Shown here: positions 5,615-8,417 of the stretch, piece after piece
Layout: every line of letters begins with the position of its first letter
How positions within the stretch are numbered: position 1 is the first letter of the stretch
Origin: Planctomycetaceae bacterium
GTDB lineage: Bacteria > Planctomycetota > Planctomycetia > Planctomycetales > Planctomycetaceae
Assembly (NCBI GenBank): GCA_003445035.1
Contig: DLVV01000080.1
Coordinates: 21,726 to 30,142 of the forward strand
Direction of reading: 5' to 3'
Length of the DNA: 8,417 nucleotides
Program-made: the position numbers and the translations under genes
Notes under the pieces: generated by a model
What the model was told of the DNA's origin: nothing
Databases searched by the model: none
The model's input: the letters and a program-made list of their open reading frames with translations, nothing else

Positions 5615-6645
5615 GGGCGTGTCTCCTCACGAGTGAACAGTGCCTGGCAGTCCTCCAGTCGCGTGCCCCCGGCGTCGGTCACAGCGTAGGGTGTCGGGCC
5701 CCAGAGGCTGACTCCGGCGTGACGGCCGTCGGCGGCGAGGACGTAAAAAGCGAGGTTGTAGGTGGGGCGGCCCCGTTCGTCGAGCAGTCGCGGGGGTGTC
5801 CGGGCGATGACCTGTTGGAGGACGTCGTGGGCGGCTTCGTCGGGTGCGAGGCCGGTTCGCATCCGTTCGACCACCGCAAAGCTGCCCAGTTCGGTGAGAT
5901 TGGCCTCGCCACGGCCGGTGCTGCCGCACGACCCGACCTTGTTGTCGACGTAGAGGCCGGCTCCGACAATCGGGGAGTCGCCCACGCGGCCGGACCTTTT
6001 GAACGCCAGCCCGCTGGTGGAGGTGGTGCAGGAGATCTCGCCGACGTCATTCCGTCCGGCGCAGTGGATGGTTCCGGTCGGGCGATGGTAGTCGGGCCCG
6101 AATCGCCCGACGTTTTCTGTGTCCGGGTTGTCCGGCCCGGTCGTTTCGCCGACGTCGATCTTGAAGAACTCGATCACGTCCGGGTGCAACCCGGTAACGG
6201 CCGGTGGCAGCCAGTCCTGGCGATCCGAGAGAGTCTCTTTCCAGTGCAGCCAGATACGGCGGGCCTTGTCGCTCAGGAGGTCCTCGGACGCGAAACCGTG
6301 TGCACGAGCGAACTCGGCGGCTCCCTGTCCGGCGATCAACACGTGGTCGGACCGATGCAGCACGTGCAGTGCGACACGCGAGGCGTGGCGAACTCCCCGC
6401 AGCCCGGCCACCGCGCCGGCGGCGTGGGTCGGTCCGTGCATCACCGCCGCATCCAGTTCGACCACCCCGTTTTCGTTGGGCAGTCCTCCGAAACCGACCG
6501 AGGTATCATCCGGATCGTCCTCGACCAGTCCCACTCCCGCGACGACCGCCTCGAGCGTGTCGACGCCGGAGGTCATCTGCTGGACGGCCAGTCGGGTCGC
6601 CTCGAGACCGTTCTTCGAAGCGATGGCGACGACGGGTGTGTTCAT
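5611..6645 (-). CDS. Glycosylasparaginase-family Ntn hydrolase (N4-(beta-N-acetylglucosaminyl)-L-asparaginase-like)
   Basis: Members are made as a precursor that cleaves itself before a Thr, which becomes the N-terminal nucleophile; glycosylasparaginase hydrolyses the GlcNAc-Asn bond. This 344-residue protein has the N-terminal half typical of that branch (GGLPNEN at 53-59, then DAAVMHG and the GAVAGLR helix) and the beta-chain signature GRVGDSP (219-225). The predicted cleavage is G191/T192 in PTGTIH. Other expected active-site residues are T210, R220, D223, T243 and G244. Two departures stand out: Gly instead of Asp before the nucleophile, as in isoaspartyl-peptidase relatives, and Lys11 where glycosylasparaginases have an active-site Trp. 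There is no signal peptide, so it should be cytoplasmic. ATG 6645 begins the family match; the open frame upstream of it runs inside the amidase gene and looks non-coding. The gene follows the amidase by 49 bases and overlaps nagA by 4. Isoaspartyl peptidase is the main alternative. Confidence 0.88.
   Translation of the reverse strand: MNTPVVAIASKNGLEATRLAVQQMTSGVDTLEAVVAGVGLVEDDPDDTSVGFGGLPNENGVVELDAAVMHGPTHAAGAVAGLRGVRHASRVALHVLHRSDHVLIAGQGAAEFARAHGFASEDLLSDKARRIWLHWKETLSDRQDWLPPAVTGLHPDVIEFFKIDVGETTGPDNPDTENVGRFGPDYHRPTGTIHCAGRNDVGEISCTTSTSGLAFKRSGRVGDSPIVGAGLYVDNKVGSCGSTGRGEANLTELGSFAVVERMRTGLAPDEAAHDVLQQVIARTPPRLLDERGRPTYNLAFYVLAADGRHAGVSLWGPTPYAVTDAGGTRLEDCQALFTREETRP
5623..5628 (-). 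promoter_or_regulatory. Ribosome binding site of nagA
   Basis: GAGGAG on the minus strand lies eight bases before ATG 5614, within the last codons of the glycosylasparaginase gene. It is the clearest Shine-Dalgarno in the window and, with the ATGA overlap, supports the chosen start and coupled translation. Confidence 0.7.
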
Positions 6646-6694
6646 GAAGTCGTCCCGGCCGGAATGGCGGGGCCGGTTGGTCAGGCGAGCGGAT

Positions 6695-8095
6695 TCAGAC
6701 GTCGGGGTGTTTCTTGTGCCAGTCGGTTTCGTCCTGGTACTTCGCCGCAATCGCCAGCAGGGTGGTTTCGCTCCAGGCCCGTCCGACCAGTTGCAGGCCG
6801 GTCGGCAGGTCGGCTTCACCGAATCCGTTGGGGACGGTGATCCCGGGAATTCCCGCGGCGTTGCCCGCACCGCCGATCCGGCTGGCGTGGTGGCCCCGTC
6901 GGTAATCCCCGAACGACCGGTTGTTGGGGTAGGCCACGGTGGCCAGCGTGGGAGTGACCATCGCGTCGACGCCGTCGAAGAGCTTGTCGAGGGCGGATTG
7001 GATCTTCGGCCGGATTCTCATCGCGTTGATGTAATCCCTGGCGGAGATCATCATCGAGGCGTGCCCCCCCCAGCGATCTTCCGGGGCCGTCAGCTGCCAG
7101 ACGTCTCCGCTGGAGATCAGCCCCTCGAACGCTGCGGCCATCTCGCAGGCGATCAGCGTCCCGGCCACGTCCTCGTAGGGCAGGTCCGGCAGAGTGACTT
7201 CCTTGATCCGGCAGAAGTCCTCGAGTTCATCCAGCGACTTGCGGAAGTTCTTCCGCACCGGCTTCTGGACGTGCTTGTCGCAGTCGGCCACAACGGCCAG
7301 GGTCGGGCGGGATTCGAAGTCGGGTGGTCCCGACCATTCGAGATCCCGGTCGGCACTGGTGGCGTCGGCCGGGTCGTGGCCGGCGATTGCTGCCAGCACC
7401 AGCCCGCAGTCGTCGGCGGTTCGGCCCATCGGCCCCAGCTTGTCCATGGTCCATGACAGTGCCATCGCCCCGTGACGGCTGACCCGGCCGTACGTCGGTC
7501 TCATGCCGGTGATCCCACAGAAGCCGGCGGGGGTCATGATCGAACCCCATGTCTCGGACCCGATGGCAAACGGCACCAGTCCGGCTCCGATCGCCGACCC
7601 GGGGCCACTCGACGAACCGCCCGCCCAGCGACCCGTGTCCCAGGGATTCAGGCCCGCGCCGGTGAAGCTGGCGTTGGACTGCTTGTAACCCAGTCCTCCG
7701 GCGATTTCGACCATCGCCAGTTTGGCTGCCAGCACCGCTCCGGCCTCGCGGAGCCTGACGATCACCGTGGCGTCGGCGTCGATCACGCGGTCTTTCATCG
7801 GCGCAGCTCCCCAACTGGTGGGGATGCCCCGGGTGGCCAGCAGGTCCTTGACTCCGTAGGGGATGCCGTGCAGCGGCCCCCGATCGCGGCCGGCGGCCAG
7901 TTCCGTATCGGCCTGGCGTGCCTCGCGGCGAGCCAGGTCTCCGGTGACGGTTGCCACGGCATTGAACTTCGGACCCAGTCGTTCGAGACGATCGAGAAAG
8001 AACTCGGTCAGTTCCAGCGATGTGAAGTCACCTTTCCGCAGACCCTTGGCCAACCGGCGGATCGGAGCGAAGGCGTGTTTGTCTTTGAGGCTCAT
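6695..8095 (-). CDS. Amidase-signature family enzyme
   Basis: Amidase-signature enzymes hydrolyse carboxamides with a Ser-cisSer-Lys triad. The 466-residue product shows the triad: K83 in GVKDL, the GGSSSGPGS cluster (159-167) holding the cis-Ser, and nucleophile S185 in GSETWGSIMTPA (179-190). TYGRVSRHGA (201-210) and KLGPMGRTADD (219-229) continue the signature region, and PTGLQLVGRAW (431-441) closes the fold. W183 replaces the Gly common in the GGSI motif. It resembles GatA in layout, but no gatB or gatC is nearby and the substrate cannot be named. ATG 8095 (MSLKDKHAF) is chosen because it starts where the family starts. An in-frame ATG at 8188 would add 31 residues, but that stretch uses A/T-ending codons unlike the rest, is pyrimidine-rich, and overlaps the end of the preceding gene. 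No Shine-Dalgarno is seen. A run of eight G (7071-7064) codes for Trp-Gly-Gly. Confidence 0.9.
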   Translation of the reverse strand: MSLKDKHAFAPIRRLAKGLRKGDFTSLELTEFFLDRLERLGPKFNAVATVTGDLARREARQADTELAAGRDRGPLHGIPYGVKDLLATRGIPTSWGAAPMKDRVIDADATVIVRLREAGAVLAAKLAMVEIAGGLGYKQSNASFTGAGLNPWDTGRWAGGSSSGPGSAIGAGLVPFAIGSETWGSIMTPAGFCGITGMRPTYGRVSRHGAMALSWTMDKLGPMGRTADDCGLVLAAIAGHDPADATSADRDLEWSGPPDFESRPTLAVVADCDKHVQKPVRKNFRKSLDELEDFCRIKEVTLPDLPYEDVAGTLIACEMAAAFEGLISSGDVWQLTAPEDRWGGHASMMISARDYINAMRIRPKIQSALDKLFDGVDAMVTPTLATVAYPNNRSFGDYRRGHHASRIGGAGNAAGIPGITVPNGFGEADLPTGLQLVGRAWSETTLLAIAAKYQDETDWHKKHPDV

Positions 8096-8144
8096 GGGAA
8101 CGTCGGGAAGTGGAGGAAAGAGCTGGAGAGAGAACTGGGCCCGA

Positions 8145-8417
8145 TCAGTCGGAGGTATGAAAAGCGGAGAAGATGAAGCCCGGCTCATCGGAGTTCTTCA
8201 AGGGGAAACTGCTAAGTCGTCGAGAGCGGGCCAGGTCACCCCGCAACTCGGAATAGATCCCCTGCAGGACCTCCTGGTCGTCGAGCTGTTTGTCGGGGTA
8301 TCTCTGGCGGATGGTCTCCAGCAACAGCGCGGCCGGAGGTGGAGGCTCCGGCGGGTCCTTCGGTTTGGACGGTTTCGACGGTTTGTCGTCGGCGGAGGCG
8401 GGTTCGAGCGAGGTGGC
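8145..8417 (-). CDS. C-terminal part of an unrecognised protein with a proline-rich linker
   Basis: The minus strand is open from the window edge for 90 codons to a TGA at 8147-8145. About the first 28 residues are a Pro/Lys/Asp-rich linker with a PSKPSKPKDP repeat and a run of prolines. A compact charged helical segment follows (about 29-68, with LLETIRQRYPDKQLDDQEV), then the end FPLKNSDEPGFIFSAFHTSD. Codon use is GC3-rich across the helical part, as in neighbouring genes, which supports coding. The stop lies 49 bases before the preferred amidase start, so the gene is probably first or earlier in the same operon. I do not recognise the family. The linker plus small helical domain could be an accessory or C-terminal domain of a larger protein whose main part lies outside the window. 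No transmembrane segment is visible. Confidence 0.7.
   Translation of the reverse strand, partial: ATSLEPASADDKPSKPSKPKDPPEPPPPAALLLETIRQRYPDKQLDDQEVLQGIYSELRGDLARSRRLSSFPLKNSDEPGFIFSAFHTSD

Noticed and set aside
6655..6676. 6-bp inverted repeat (CCGGCC/GGCCGG) between amidase and asparaginase genes
   Set aside because: Too short and too GC-simple to distinguish from chance, with no U-run after it.
6646..6870. Extended N-terminus for the asparaginase homologue
   Set aside because: The extra 75 residues are mostly antiphase to the amidase C-terminus and rich in Arg/Thr/Pro. The family match starts at MNTPVV.
4400..7456. Plus-strand open frames opposite nagA, the asparaginase and the amidase
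   Set aside because: All are antisense to genes with clear catalytic motifs and none shows recognisable domains.
6695..8188. GatA, subunit A of the tRNA-dependent amidotransferase
   Set aside because: Signature motifs are shared, but no gatB or gatC is next to it. Its GSETWGSI motif and operon context fit a general amidase better.

Overview
The window looks like chromosomal DNA from a GC-rich bacterium, most probably a planctomycete of the Pirellulales/Planctomycetales type. That placement is an inference. It rests on the Ser/Thr kinase with a short helical segment before its kinase domain (an 'LTTYQANKL' type linker), the neighbouring Gfo/Idh/MocA oxidoreductase, a trigger factor with long acidic extensions at both ends, and few Shine-Dalgarno sequences. 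Every supported gene is on the minus strand, so transcription runs from high to low coordinates. Coding density is very high, and no gap exceeds about 155 bases.

In transcription order, the first block (8417 to 4445) is a likely operon. It holds the C-terminal part of an unrecognised proline-rich protein (8417-8145), an amidase-signature enzyme (8095-6695), a glycosylasparaginase-family Ntn hydrolase (6645-5611) and an N-acetylglucosamine-6-phosphate deacetylase-like enzyme (5614-4445). The last two overlap as ATGA. Together they suggest hydrolysis of amide bonds around GlcNAc-Asn or other amino-sugar conjugates, feeding amino-sugar catabolism. No nagB, nagK or transporter is visible.

A 155-base spacer (4444-4290) follows. 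It carries a possible sigma70-type promoter, an 8-bp inverted repeat, an overlapping 5-bp hairpin and a run of nine U in the minus-strand transcript. This layout resembles a terminator or attenuator. The second block is a two-gene unit: a cytoplasmic Ser/Thr kinase with a C-terminal degenerate receiver-like domain (4289-2838), coupled by a GTGA overlap to a Gfo/Idh/MocA oxidoreductase (2841-1828).

The third block starts from a near-consensus promoter (TTGAAA, 16 bases, TATAAT). It contains tRNA-Gly(GCC) at 1735-1664 and, 28 bases later, trigger factor (1635 to beyond base 1). The trigger-factor mRNA is probably released by tRNA 3' processing. The window ends inside the acidic, repetitive C-terminal tail of trigger factor.

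No mobile element, CRISPR array, defence system or recent-transfer signature is visible. The points most worth following are the kinase/pseudo-receiver/oxidoreductase pair, the leader before it, and the glycosylasparaginase with altered active-site positions next to the deacetylase.
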